64,000 bases of DNA from Ectocarpus siliculosus. Lineage: Eukaryota; Sar; Phaeophyceae; Ectocarpales; Ectocarpaceae. The stretch spans positions 946,918 to 1,010,917 of the forward strand of contig FN649739.1 in NCBI GenBank assembly GCA_000310025.1, in the 5' to 3' direction. The notes under the pieces were generated by a model. That model made no database searches. It was not told where the DNA came from and was given only the letters and a program-made list of their open reading frames with translations. A program made the translations under genes and the position numbers. Every line of letters starts with the position of its first letter. Within the stretch, counting starts at the first letter, position 1. This document shows positions 14,477 to 28,692 of the stretch, one piece after another.

Positions 14477-17400
14477 GTAGTAGCATCAACGACGGGAGCC
14501 CCTTGATCGAGGCGTGGGCGGCGGCGGCGGCAGAAGAAGCCGCGGCGAAGTCAGCGGCGCTGAAGGCCTCCGTGGCCGCGGAAGACGCCGCGCAGGCCGA
14601 GGAAAAGAGCGTCAGCGAGGCCCTCGGGGAGGTGCGCCGGGTGCTCATGGCCGGGCGGGAGGACGCCGACGGCGCGCAAGCGGAGGTGGAGCGAGTGGCG
14701 GCCGGGGTGGGGCTTCCCGCGGCCCTCCTCGGGGCGCTGAGGGCTCTGAGGAGGGAAGATTACGCTGGTGCTGGCGCTGGTGGAAACGGGGGTAGCAACT
14801 GGCTGAGCTTGGCGAAAGAGGTGCGGACGTTCGCGGACGTTCGAAGAACGCGTCTCAAACGCCGTTCAATGGTCAAGGAAGGAACAGCATTGAATAGCGG
14901 TGGCTTTAGCCGCTCCCGCGAACCCGGACGAAGCATGGCGAACATAATCGTGCGGTTGTGATTGGAAATCGTTGGTTTGGTCCAGGGGTTGATTCGGGAA
15001 GTGCGTGCAGTTGGCCATCCCCTATTCCGACTTGGCGCCTTTTTCGTGTTGGTGCTTGTCCCATCTGCAATTAGGCCTTGGATCGATGCATCGCAGTCTC
15101 TCGCCACAATCCCTTGGATGAATGCGTGGGCCTCGTGCAGCTTCCCCTATGCCTACACCTGTCTCACGCACCCACCGAAACGCGGCGCCATCCCTGTTCA
15201 ATCGCCGTTTGATCTCGACTTTACCGCCACTCCGTCCCTGCGCAGATCATGCAACTGCTTCGCCTCCTCGTGGAACAGGGGCCGAACCCGGACCTCCGAC
15301 GTCTCCTATTCTCCAACTTCTCCTTGCTCTTATCTTTCCTCGATGTGGGCGCCCCCTCGCCAGCGGCGGCATCGTCGTCCCAGCAAGCTGTTGTGGTCGG
15401 TGGCGGTGGTGGTGGGGGTGATGGTCGCAGCGGCGGCCGGCGGCTGTTCTTCGCCAGCCCCGTGGCTCGTCTGATGGGCGAAGTGGTCAACCAAGACTAC
15501 GTGCTGGTGACGAGCGTTTCGGAGGAGCACCTGACTCAGCTTGCGATGGCTGCGACTCGGAGCAGGTATGGTATATAGGGGTACAAGTTGTCGCTGTCCG
15601 TGTGCGCTGCTACAGCTACCGCGTTTTCTTTATCTCTCGTTCAGCAATGCTGCTGGTTCATCTGCCGCCGTATGTTGTGACTTTCGTTTGAGCTTTCGGT
15701 ATTGCTGTAAACGGGTTGAGAGGATCTCGGGCGCTCCTACAGGGGAAACGCGTGGGCTTTCTCTTTGCTAGTGTTCTGGTGAGCCCAGGGTAGCCAGTAG
15801 CCACTTCCCCGTTGTCGGGCTTGGTCAACCAGTCTGCGAAGTTCGACGCGGCGCCTTTGTCGCTCTTGCTCTCTGCTTTCATGCGCATGATGACGCCAAT
15901 CGGTGCTTTTGCCGCTCAAGAGCATCGTTGGGTGCGCGTCCCATCATTTAGTGCCGAGCGTGACGGTGCGCTCGTTCTTCTCGTGACCTGTGTGCGGTTG
16001 TGTGCGGTTGTACAGGGAAGCCGACCTTCTGGTGCTACTTCAGAAGCTCGTCACGTGCAACGGAGCGCCTGTCCAAAACATGCAACGACGCGTGCTGGTA
16101 AGCAGACACAGGTTGGAGGGCGGGCGGCGGTGTACTTTGATGACTATTGCATTGTCGAGAGAGCACATCTACCCCTGTCCTGATCTTCATTAATCGAACC
16201 CTCTTCTCGTTTCACTCCTCGCGCCCCCCCCCCCGGGACCCCTTCTCAGGTTACTTTGCTGCGAGAGCTTAGTCGAACAGACTTCCACGCCGCCTTCGGG
16301 TGGGATGATCTCCGCCCGTCGCTGCAGCCCCCCGCCAGCCGTCCCCAACGTAACCCGCGGGTACAACACCAGCGGGCAGGCTCGGGTGGTCACGACAACA
16401 GCGACCTGCCTCGCTACAGCCCCGATGATGGTGACGGCAGCACTCCTCCTCCTCCTCCCGTTACGTCTACGCTACCTCGCTCGCCACCGGCGCCGGTACC
16501 GGCCGACGATCACCGAACAAGAGCCGGAGGGGCAGAGCAAACGCCGGCGCTCGGAGAGACTACTCCTGGGAGCTCCGCCACGGCGGGGGCTGGTTGGAGC
16601 GGAGACGGTGGTGGCTCGGGCGGTCGCGACTACTCCGGCCAGCGCACCGCTCGCGAAGAAGCGCAATCGACGCACGAGCAGGAGAGCCATTGGCGGCGCT
16701 GGGGGCGCGTTGAGGACTCGGCTACAAGCGGGCTTGGCTTCATGTCCGCTCTGCAGCGAGCCCTCATCCTGGAGCAGCAGCAGCGGCAGCAAGAAGCGGA
16801 AGAAACGGACGACGGCAGCAGCGGCGACGACGACGGTGAGGATGGTTGGAGAGGGGGCGGGGACCGGGCAAAGAGGGAGGCGGGCGGCGATAGGCACGCG
16901 CTGGAGCTCTTGAGCGTTATCGCTGCCTGTTGCGAGGTAAGGGCACAATGCGCGCGGTTGCATGTAGCAGGCTTAATGCGTTGATATCGTGTAGGTTGCT
17001 ACCCCTGCGTCCCCTTTACTGTTTTCAGCTGGTGTGCTATTTAGTGAGTCCTTCGTCCACGGGGAATGTGCTCGGGTTCTCACGGAGAGCCGTCGGAAGG
17101 TGGCAGTGTGTTGCTTCGCTCACAACCAAGTCGATGTTCTCCACAGACATGCGTTGGTATTGCGCCGTCGTCGGTGAGGGCGACCGGAATACGAGAATCA
17201 CGGAGCAGACCGGTCGTCGGCGCCGGTTTCACCAGACGATAACACAACGCACATGACCACCAGCAAATCGACCTACCCACACCATTATTTCCGACTCAAA
17301 CGGATAGGGAAAGAACCACTTCACGGAGGTCCAGTGCCGCTCCATGGTCTCCCTTGAAGAGCTCGTGACCCTGGTAACCCGCGGGGCGCCGGGAGGCGCT

Positions 17401-20400
17401 TTGTCTGGGCGGGGACGCGGAGGCGACGCCGCCACCGCCGCCGGTGGTGCCGTTTCCTCTCCAGAATCGAAAGCGTACGATGGCGGTGGCGGCAGGATCA
17501 GCGTTGTCGCGGAGACCAAGATCCCGGGAGAGGTTGGCAGGAGGAACGCGGGTGACGAGACTGGTGAAGAAAAGCGGGCCCAGGAGGAGGATGACGGTGG
17601 CGTGGAAGAACAGAAGCAGTCGCTGCCGCAGCGCCAGCAAGACAGCAACGGTGGCAACGGCGACGAGAACGGCCCGTCTGTGACGGCAGCGGTGCCGGGG
17701 GCACCGCAGTTGGTGGGAGCAGCACAATCTTCCTCGGCGTCCGAAGAACCGGGGTTGCCGATTCGAGGCGACAGGCTTCCGTCCAACTCGTCTCTTGTAG
17801 GCGCTTCGACGAGCTCGTGGTTTCGAGATCGGCCAGAAGAAAGCGGCGCCGGTAGCGGCGGCGGGGCCGGATCGGCGGGCGGAGACGGCGGCGAGCGGCC
17901 CCTCCCGGCCGGAGTGAGGTGGGCGTTCATGTGGCTGCTCGACTCCCTGTTCTTCAACGTGAAGGAGCCGGTGGAGGGGCTGGATCGGCACCCGGTCGTG
18001 CACGCGTTGCTAGAGAACCTCCTCACGGTGCGTGCGCGAACACCTTGCCGCCTCGTTCCCTCGTGTGGCTCTCGTGCGATAGATTAGTGCACTACTTGCT
18101 TCGCCACACAACAGCGTGGAGTATTAGTTCTCTTTTTTAGTCGCAGCGGCCAACGCAATGTTTGACGATGCACTCCCCCCCCCCGTTTTCACGGACTCCC
18201 ACCCGCGCACGTGACCCCGCTCTCTCTCTTCGTCGTGCAGACGACGCAGTTCTGCGTGAGGGTGCCGGCGAGCAAGCGATGGGAGAACGAAGAGATCGAC
18301 TTCATCATCTCCACGGCTGTCCCCCTCCTCCACAACTTCTTTGAAGGTGAGTCGACCCCGAGAGTCTGTTTTCTGTTGGGCCTGGTCCTGTCCAGTCGCC
18401 TCCGTTCTTGCGTTACAAGTCCGCCATTCCTCGGTAGCAACACCTTTTTGCTTGTTTCGGGGTGCGGATCGACACACAAGATCTTCGTGTTCCCGATGTC
18501 AACCGAAAGGAGGCCTGGCAGCCGTGTACTGTACTCCGGAGAAGGAAGTACCGGTGTCGACGCTATCACGCGAAATCGCAGAACTATGAAGATACCTAAG
18601 CTCGATATGCCTAAGAGCCAGGAGGTCGGCGATAAACACCAAATGTGTGTGTGTCTTGCATGTCTCCTGTGACATGGTCCATCATCCCGTTCCCGCGACA
18701 CATGCGGATGGCGTCGGGCGTAACGACGCAGGTTGCTGGCGAGACCCCCTGCCGTTCGTCACGAAGACCGCGGTCATGCTCGTTTCCACGCTTGCCGTCC
18801 TCTTCTACGCCCTCGCGGAGGACGTGAGGTCCTTGGCCGAAGACGCCGGCCTAAAGTGGCGCTGGCAGAAGGTCGAGGGTAGCGAAGTGGACGAAGGGGT
18901 CTGGGAAGGGGACTGCGACAAGGTGCGTGAAGATTTATTCGGCTGCTCCCTCGCCTGGTAGACGATTTCGTCCTCCGCGAGCGGACTTATTGCTGACCCG
19001 CCCTCCAACCTCACAGGCGGCGGGATAACAGGTCTCAGTGTCGGGCGCGGGAGGGGGGGGTGTAACCCCTCAATCGACACCTTCCCTTCGTATGAGGGAC
19101 GAAGAGTGTACGGAGGTTGCGAAATCCGAGCGAAGGGGTACCATCGACCCCTGTATGAGACATAAAATCCGAGCGAAGGGGTACCATCGACCCCTGTATG
19201 AGACATAATCGTTTCAAACATTACTTTCGGACGGACTGCGCTGTTTTGGAAGGCGCGTGCCTGTTGCCGACATGTAAATCGTGGTTGTTGTATGTACCAC
19301 AACTTAATAGAAGCATGCAGTACGTTCCTTGTTGAAGGTCGTTCTCACCCGTATTGATTCCAAAGCGTCTGCCACAACGCCAGGGCATATGTCCTTGCAG
19401 CTTCAATAGGCGGTCCTTCGACTGAGCTCTCCTGTTTGCGTTGCCCCCGCCCCCCCCCGTTCTATTTCCGAAACTGTTGTTCATCGGAAAGTGCTAGTTT
19501 CTCAAAGTAATAGTCAGTAAGTACCATAGAAGCGTAGCAACGAAGATACCCCCCTCCCGGTTACAACCAGGTTACCGCTTTTTTTTTTGCCTTTGGTTTT
19601 TATTTTGCGGTAACCATGAATGGTGGCCGAGTAGATTATGTTGTGCGGGGTCGAGAACCCTCACTCCGCGCAAAAGGGATAGTCGCACGTTGTGTTAAAT
19701 TGGTCAAGCACCCTCGTCCCGGCTTTGTAGGGATGCGATGTCAATGGCCTAACGACTACGGCACGCACGACTATGAGTATACCCCCCCTCCCGGTTTGCC
19801 GTAGACTTCGAGACTTGGTGGGCATAAATTTTGTCAGGGGTGTAAGAAATCCGTCGTGACCATGTAACTTATCGGTCACACAGACAACCCGGGATGAAAA
19901 CGTCCCATCTCCGGGTGTTAAACAACGTATTTTCGTATTTGTTGTTTGTTCGTGTGAAACCGCGCTCGAGACATGCAATGCTGGGTATTTTAATGCCGTA
20001 GGTGTATGTGTTTGCGCGTCACTGTGCTGCTGCCTTCTCATCTCTTTTGCTTCTCCCACGATTAGTATTTGGTATTCCTCTACAGCTCTGCAGATGACAA
20101 AAAAAAAGCGATTGGAAACTGGAAACAAACAATGGCTCGTGATTCATTTTGGTTCATCAATAATGAAAAATGTGTGTGTGTTGGCGGCGCATACGAGGGG
20201 AGCCCAGAGGTAAGAAGAAAACCCGGAAAATCCGTGTAACCTACCCGCAAACCTTGTGACCGGAAATAACCGGTACAAGGTTTTTTACATAATAGTGGTT
20301 TTTCTGCTGAAACTACGAGCTAAAGATAACAGTATCCTCGGAGCAGAATGACATACGGTGAGTGGATGTGATTTCTAGACACCAAATATGGTCACCGGGG

Positions 20401-23400
20401 GTGTTCTTTTATGAATCCCAATATGGTGGTCTTTTTTTGTGAATGAGTAAATATGGGCCGTGTGCATGAGCACGGGCTCTTTCAAGAGCATGCCAAACAT
20501 GAGTGGACCGAGGCTGGAAATATCATAGCCCGCGTCTCACGCATACAAGATTGGCCGTCATGGCGTACTGACCTTGTGCCGTTCTTGCCGCCCCCGGTGA
20601 GCGCCGCTCGAAAAATAAGGTTGCTGCTTCAGAAAACGCCAAGATCCCAACTACCTCACTCTCTACCCCCTTTTCCGCGAATAATATTACTTTTTGGACT
20701 CGACCACGCCTGGCTTTGTTTCCTTCAAGCCCGAAGTATGGACCACGCTGCGCGCGACCGTTCACTCATCTCGCGGCGCTCAACAATGATACGAAGTATT
20801 AGATTCCCTCGCCTCGAACCCCCTCGTCGTATTTTATTCATCCACCGACGAATCAGGAGACGAAGTCGAGGCTGGAATGGCGCAAGCGAAAGCTGCGGTC
20901 GCTCCGCGACCTGGTGTTCGAGCTGTACCTGTCGGGGGACCGGCGAAAGCGAGACCTCTTCTCGCTGTTCTACGCGGAGAAGCGCCGTCTAGAGGTGGAC
21001 ACCACCGGCGGCAGCGACGGCGGGAGTCGCGGCGGGAGCGGGGACGTGGGAGGCGATAGTGACGCCACCGGCGATGGCAACGGTGCCCGCGGCAGAGGCG
21101 GTGGCCGTGGCAAAAGCGAGGATCGCTTTAACGACCTGATGGTCGTGATACAAAATTTGGCCAGGATTGCGGAGGACTCGGAAACGTCCGGGAGTGATTC
21201 GGCGCTGGGGGACAGCGAAGCCGACCACCACCACCAGCAGCAGATGGAGGGCGGCGGGACGGCGGGAAGGCCACGCGGCGGCTCGAGGGACATGTCAGAA
21301 GCGCTGGCGAGAGCGTACTGGAGCACCTCCGGTGACGGCGCCACAGTCAGGGGAAGCCGGACCTTCTCGTGGACGGCCAACGTGCGGTCTGTCCGGATGA
21401 CCTCCAGCGGCGGCAGCAGAGGCTTCTTCCGGGACCAGGGGCACGCCGGGGAGGACACCTGGCAGTCTCTTCGGGCGTCCGCGCCGGACCTGCATCCGCG
21501 CCTGCCAAGTCAGTGGACGACGAGCAACAGAATCAGCGAAGTCGACCCGTCGCCGTCGCCGCAGAAAGCTGTCGGCCCCGGCGGCAGCAGCAGCGGCAGG
21601 ATCGACAGCATTCAGGGTGGCGGCGAGGGTACCAACGACAGCCTTCGAAGTCGCGGCGCCAGTGGGAGGCGCCTGTTGCGGAACGCCAGCGGAAGAAGTG
21701 CCGGAGGCGGCGGTGGCGGCGGCGGCAACAGCAACAGCAACAGCAACAGCAACAACGGCAGCATCAGCGGCAGCATCCACCACAGCCGCTCCTTCAGCAC
21801 GGGCAGCGACCGCGACCTCGGGAACCACCATCGAACCAGCAGCAGCGACCTCGCCCCGGAACTGACGACGGCGTCGTCGGAGGGAGCGGCCGCGACGGCT
21901 GCAGCAAGCGTCTTTCTGAACGCCGCAGGTCGGTCCAACAAGTCCATGCTTTCCTTCCGTCGTGAGGGTTTTGAAGGGGGTCCAGGCGGAGGCCCAGGCG
22001 GCGGGGGGAGAAGAGGAGGCTCGTCGACATTCCCGTCGTTCAGAGTCGGAGGGGGGGGCGCTGACCCGGCCGGCGATCGGCGGGGCGGAGCGCCAAGGCT
22101 GCAACTCAGCGAGCACGGGGTGAGAGTGCTACTTGCAAATGGTTATTTCCATTCTTGCGAACGTGCCGCTGCGTTTGTACGTTTTGCTTCTCCACCTCGA
22201 ATCGAGCCCTTTTCCCTCCAAGCTGAAGATATATATTTTTTGCTTGGTACTTGCGGTTTTAGCTTGATACTTTCGCCAACACAAGACACGTACTAGGTTG
22301 CATTGTTTCTTGTGCGAGAAGTTACAAACGCGATGCATCTAGCACACCGACGGTTGACCCGTTGCTGCTTTTCCCACCGCCGCCTATACCTCATTCGTCC
22401 TCACTGGGAGGAACGCCGACTCACGGAGGGGGAGAAATTGTCATGCGCAGACCCTTTTGCTTCGCCAGAGGTGGCCAGACAGATGTCGGGGTCATGAGTT
22501 TTTGCACACACACAATGTGTGCGGTGCCAACCCCCAGCTTGACTATTATCTTGGATTTGTTGTCATTGGCGAGCAGGTCCTCCCTCTTCTTGAGGCGAGC
22601 GTGACGGGGAGCGGTGAGCTCGAGAAGCTTGTCTCGGACCTCCAGCAGGTGACTTGCTTGTTGTCATTGCTCGGTGATATGTCCGTGTTGTTCCACGTGC
22701 GTACGACCGTCCCGCCTGCGGGGGCATGCGTTGTTGAGGGCGGGACTTAGAACCGACACCGGGAGATGGCTGATTGCCGCACAACACCAGCAAAAGCGAC
22801 AACGACAGCAGCAGCAGCAGCAGCAGCAGATCAAAAGATAGTATTCACGTTCGTGTGTTTGTGTCTCGTCCGGTAGTTCGGTGATTGGACAGGGAGAGTC
22901 TCATGTTTCCTGCTCTTTCTTTCTTTTTCATTCCCCTTTCCCCCACTTCCCCTTCCCAAACAATATCGAAAATATTGCCACCTGACGGACACTTTCATTA
23001 CACTCTACCGACAGAGTTCACGGGACGATCATGTGCGAGCGCTGATTCGCTACGTCTGCTCACCAGCCCTTGGATCGGACGGCAGAAGCAGCAGCAACAG
23101 CAGCAGCATCGGTGGTGGTGGCGGCGGCAGCGGTGGCAGCAGCAACAGCAGTCATCATCAGCCGTCATCCTCAAGCCATAAGCAGTCTCCTCCACCTTCC
23201 TCGTCCTCCGCCTTTGCCGAGATAGCTCTCAAGAGGTGCGTGTGCTCCTTCGTGTGTGATTATTTCTTAATATTTTCTTTGAAATACCAAAGCAAGCGGC
23301 AAGGTCCGTCATCACGGTTACACCAATCAACTATCCCTCCGATCTCCAGGGGGTGTTGCCGTTCTCCGGAACCGTAACTGGGCGCAGTTGCTCCGGCCGG

Positions 23401-26400
23401 GTACGGCAAGGACTTGGTTGGGAGAAATCTCCGAGATGACGATTATCGCAGCGTCAATAAGCCAGGGGCATTGCCCTTGCTTCGCGCACCCACGCTCGCC
23501 GAGATAAGATCGTCTTTCCCCTCACCAAGCACTATCTAAAGTCACTAACCAAGCAATCGAACACCAACGATTCAGGTTCGGTCTCCACATTCTGCGGGCC
23601 GTGATCGAGACTGCCCCTCCTGTGGGGGACGGGTCGGAAGGTATTTGGTTTGTTGTATACGTTGGCTTGCATTTCCCTCCCTATTGGTTTCGGTTGCTGT
23701 CTTGTTGGTGTTGTGTGCATGTTAGATCCCGGTCCGGGCCCAGCTCAGCATCTGACGATCCGACTGATGGGCACTCCTTCCGTGGTCTAAGACCTGATGA
23801 AATTTTTATTTTGTGTTGCCGCTCGCATTTCCCTCCCTATTAGTTCCTGTTGTTGATGATGATGTCATTGTTGTTGTTGTTGTTGTTATTGTTGTTGCTG
23901 CTGCTGCTGCTGCCTGCTGCTCTTGTTGTTATTGTTGATGTCGTCGTTGTCCCCATATTAAGACTCGTTCCGGTCTCTACTCAATACCCTTCAACATCCG
24001 CCGGTCCGACTGACGTGCGTGCACTCCTTCCGGGTCGAAAGGCCTACCGGGGATGTGGCAGCCCGGGGGCGGGGCCGACGGCGGCGGTGGCGTGAGCACG
24101 AACGAGAGCACGCGGGGAAGAAAGGTGGACGAGGATGCGATACGGGACAACCAGGTACGTCTAGAGTAATCCCCCCCCCCCTTGCCTTCCCATCCCTTCT
24201 CGAACATTCTTGGTGACAATCCTTAGAAGGGCGTCCGGTGCAGCACCACTACCCTGTCCTTCAATCGCACCCACTACGTCGCGCTTCCCCACACCATAAA
24301 AATGAAATCAGGAGAAGGCCGGGAGACGGCTGCAGCAGGAGCGTATAGCGGGTCTCGGCGGGGGAAGCACGATCCTCTTGTTTGTCGGCGGCCTCAGCTC
24401 GTCGTCCACGCGAGACACGGCAGGGGATGCCTTCCTGCTGGCGGTGGAAATGTTGAAGGGGGGTAATAAACAGGTCCAGGTAGGTGTTGTTTTGCTTTTT
24501 TTTATGTGCATGTGTTGCTTGGAAGAGCGTTGGCCATCCCAAAAGGGTCGGCTGACAAGTGAACAGGCTTTTACTCTCATCGGCAGTTAATATGTTATGT
24601 TCGTGTGCTTCTTGTACGCGCATTGGCCGCCCCAATAACTGTGATCGGGGTCTCAGCGCCAGAGTCTTTGCAGTGCGAGGAAGGGTGCAACGTGCCTCCC
24701 CCGGTCCCTTGGAAGGTGACGGGTGAAGCGGACGGCTAGAGCACAGGAGGGCACGTGTAAGACATGACCATCGCGCCACAAACGGCTACTCAATATAGTC
24801 GAATATAGCCTTCACCAGGGTAACGAGCATGTGTGCCACACTCTCCGTTCCCGTGGAGATGACGATAATGGTTGTCGATCATCTCAATACCAGGAGCATT
24901 TCTACGCCGTGCTGCGGGAGTCTCGGCAAGACGAGTACTTCTTCGAGGCTGTTACCAACTTCATCCGCGCCTCGGTCACACGCCTCGCCGACTGCCGCCG
25001 CCGGCGCCTGGTCCTGAAACGCCGGGGCGCCGTCGAGAAGAAGGTGGCCCAGATGGCGGCCAGTAGCGTGCGCTCCGTCGACTTGCCGAGGACGGGGAGG
25101 CGGCAAGGCGGCAAAGGGAAGCAGCAGCAGCAGCTGCAACAGCAACTGCAGCGGTTGTTGCAGCAGGGCCGGTGGAAGCAGGGCCGGCAGTTGCGGCAGA
25201 CATCCGGCGGCGGCGAACTCGGAACAGAAATCGGCGATAGAAGCCGACTTCGCCGCAGCCACAGCGTCAGCGGCCGTAGGGGAGGCGGAAATCCGGCGAT
25301 GGACAACGGCTTGTCGTCCTCCTCTCCCGATGAGGATGATGACGACGACCCTCTCGAATTGTCTGAGGCCGCAAGCCTCCCGGCGCCCAGCCTGCAGATG
25401 GCCTTTCTCAGAAGCGGCCAGGCGGAAGGCGAGAAGACCCGCAGGGGGCGCGGCGAGCGCCGTTCTTCGTGGGGTTCGACGAGGTCATTGCCTCCACCAT
25501 CTTCCCCGTCGTCGTCGTTTTCGTCCCGACGTAGAACGTCGGCCGTGCAGGGGGCGGCGGCGTCGAAGGCTGCCGCAGCAAGGGCCCCGACTGGATCGGT
25601 GAGTGAGAGGTTTTTCGATAATTGTTTGCTTTTTTCCGAGATTGGTAGGCGGCATCTCCCGCAGCGTGCACGGAACACACGGCAGCTCAATGGTGCACAT
25701 GTTCATGATTGTGCAATTCCGTCGGCGAGTAGAGGCAGCGCCGGTACCGGGACGGTGCGGCGTGGTGCTGTGTGCAACCAGACGTTCTGGGCGCAAGCAG
25801 TACAACGCACCATGTTTTCGCAGCTCTGGGTAGAATGGCAATAACGACGATTGCGCGTGACTGTAGCTGGCTGCCTCAAAAGAGAACCTTGCACGCACGG
25901 GTGGATAATATCCCCCCCTTGCACAACACGCCGACCATGACACAGAGAAACGGTAGTTGGCAGTAGCATCACGAGACAGTTGCGTTACGTATGTTTTCCC
26001 GTTCAGCTCCTGGCCCTTCCTACCCACTGGTTCTCTGCCTCTCGCTCGACCCTGGTTCTCTGCCTCTCGCTCGACCGCTGCTGCAACGTAACATCACGCG
26101 TTTGTCTCATTGTGGTGAAAACACCTCATCTCTCTGTGCTAGACGAAAACGACATGAAGTACATCGCTAACGGTCGTGTCGAGCGCTCGAAATTGCCTCT
26201 CAAACACCACAATGTTGGCGTAAAAAAAACACAAATTTATTGCAGACGCGGAGGCAGGCCAAGGCGACCATCGCCAACATGTCCATCACGGTGGTCGAGC
26301 CGGGCGCGGTAGGCAGCGGCGAAAGTGGCGCGTACGGCGGGCCAGGGGCGGACGGAGAAGACCAGGCGCCGCCGGCCGCGCTTCCCGCAGCCGGCATGGC

Positions 26401-28661
26401 TGCGGGAGAGGGAGAGGTACGATCCGAAATAGCAGCGGTGATAATATTTTGTAGCAAAGTTTGCAATTGTTTGTAGCCGTCTTCGTACGAAAGAGGCGTT
26501 CAGACCGTCGCCGCGTGCGTCCTACTATTCCCAACCAGCAAGTACGAGCTTCCGCCATACCATAGTGGCAGTATTTTGTAATAGCAGTTCAGTTTTCCGG
26601 GGACCCGGGCGGGGTCATGATTTGGGAACCATTGTCAAACAACTCCGGCATTCTCTTGTTTTTTTGTCATATGCAATCGTCTTACTACTTGCTCGAAAGA
26701 AGCGTTCCGACCTTGGCCGAGTCCGTCCAAAGTTTCGAACGAATCCCAAACAAACAAATTACGAGCTTCTACGTAGCAGGCTTTTAAAGGAAACTGCGTA
26801 ACCCCCCAGCTGGCGAAGGACTTTTACTTTTATCCCCCCACGACGTAGTGGCGTAGGAGAGAGCCATGCACGATCTGTGCCCCCCCCCGCTTGTAGGGGA
26901 GGTAACCGTGATCGCGTGTATTGTCGCCAGGGGCTCGTGTAAGATCGCCTTCGATTGCGCTCACAGCCCGTAGGACTGACCTCCCGCCCGTAGGACTGAC
27001 ACGCATTCGAGAGGGAACATGTGGCAGGGACGTTGAATATGTATGTGCCATCAGTACGTGGTGTTGCTGAGACGTTTTTATTTTAGCGTTAGTGCGTCGG
27101 TGCTGTCGTGCTGGCGTATGAGATTTTGCTCTTGTTCCTGTATCCTCCTTTTCGGATGCTTGCGTGTTGGCCTCCGGGGACCCGGGCGGGGTCATGATTT
27201 GGGAACCGTTGTCAAACAACTCCGGCATTCTCCTGAGCTTACACGCCCCCCCCCCCGGTATCAAGGGTATGTTGGCGTTTCACTTGGAACGGGGACGTCT
27301 GGGCAGAACAGAAAAACGCTTGGACTCTTATGCAACAGACGTCACTCTGTCCAACAGACAGCAAGCAGTTAGGTGTGGGGTGCGTGCTTCTAAATATGGA
27401 TCAAATGTGATGTCACGTTTCGAGCAGGAGGAAGTGGCGAGCCTGTCGGCCCTGATGGAGTTCTTGCGGCTGCTCTGCGAGAACCACTACCTCGACATGC
27501 AGGACTACATGAGGAGACAGCCGGACAACCTACGCACCTACAACATGGTAGAATACAACTATGTTGTGTGTAAAACAATGTGTTGACCCCGTTTACTGTT
27601 GGCTTTGCATGGCGGGACATGTGTCCTTTCAAAGAGAATAGTCGGGTATGATGAGTGAGAGGCCCTTGTTGTTTGTCCAGCCCGCCGGAGCCCAAAGAAG
27701 GCAACGATGTGCCCGTGGCGAGTGAACAATGTGGGGAGGTCAAGGCGTTCAAACGGACAGCGCAAGGCACGCGCACGTGATTCTCGCCCTCGAAGAATGC
27801 GCTCGAACACCGCGTACTGTAGTCACTCCGAACCCTTTTCCTACTCCTCATGGTGCTGCCTGCTGATGCTGTCTCGACGAGACACACTTGGTTCTTCACG
27901 CGGCCCAACTGGGCGCAAGGTGACGCTCAGCCTTACATTCACTAACTCTACCTCTGCCTCCGTCGCCAAAGTTATCCTCACCAGGTGTTCGGTGTGTCCT
28001 CGTGATTTTGTCGCTGCCGCTTGTCACACCGTACTCCCGTCGCCAAAATTTAACCCGGTGATGACCGCAATTCTAGCCTGACCCTGCTCTACGCACATAC
28101 CGCGCCCCTTTATTCCTGTCCCTGCTTTCGTCCGCGCTATCCCTTGCACCGCACCTTCGCTGCGAGGTATACCTCGCCCCGCCCCGTCCTTTCGCCTGTT
28201 CCAAAGCCCCCTGACTCAGTTTCGCAAACCCCTGGCCCTTTGTTCGTCGCCGACACATTCCTGCGCCAGGTGACGGAGGTGTGTGCGCTGCTGCAGGGGC
28301 TCGAGTGGGTAACGCTGGACGACGTGCGGCACTGGGGCATCGACGCCAGGACCATCGACCTCGCATTTACGGTACACAACACGACTATTCTTCGACTTTG
28401 TCTCACTGCATTTTCACGTACAAGGCTCATTCTTCTCTGGTTTTCGTTGTTATCGTCGCGTTTGTGGTGGTTTTTCTGGGTCCTTTGCTTTTTCTCTTCG
28501 GTTTTTCGTAGGTGGGTGCAACATTTCATTTCGGGGGTAGATGTCCTGTGACCAAAGGAGGCGTTCGCTTCGGTTGGAGGGTACGGGAGTTAGGAGGCAC
28601 GAAGCACGGTTTGTATTGTGAAGACAATAATAACAACAAATTCTACAGGTTTTTCAACAAC

Positions 28662-28692
<31 letters not shown>

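Larger units (their letters stand above)
18923..20856. other. 1.9-kb intron of the channel gene
   Basis: Holds no coding exon I can support. It contains the 43-bp tandem repeat at 19122-19208, dispersed-repeat copy 2, and AT-rich sequence around 20100-20460. It is one of the largest introns of this gene. Confidence 0.7.
17308..25598 (+). other. Channel exons 22-31: RIH-associated domain and central insert region
   Basis: Exons 17308-18027, 18241-18346, 18732-18922, 20857-22119, 22577-22648, 23015-23235, 23576-23640, 24042-24154, 24312-24479 and 24894-25598. Exon 21 ends C-C-E and exon 22 opens G-K-N-H-F-T-E-V-Q-C, the counterpart of 'CEGKNVYTEIKC' in animal IP3Rs. L-A-V-E-M-L-K-G-G-N-K-Q-V-Q in exon 30 matches 'LAIALLEGGNTTIQ', and exon 31 continues with a match to the following S-F-F-x-R-L segment. 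Exons 22, 25, 27 and 31 contain long Gly/Ser/Gln/Asp insertions, including a CAG-coded Gln/Leu tract at 25120-25170. Confidence 0.8.

Noticed and set aside
13758-14648. 296-codon minus-strand frame
   Set aside because: Antisense shadow of the Ser/Ala-rich channel exon 18; composition explains the absence of stops.
17229-18026. 265-codon minus-strand frame
   Set aside because: Antisense of channel exon 22, whose plus-strand reading matches the RIH-associated domain.
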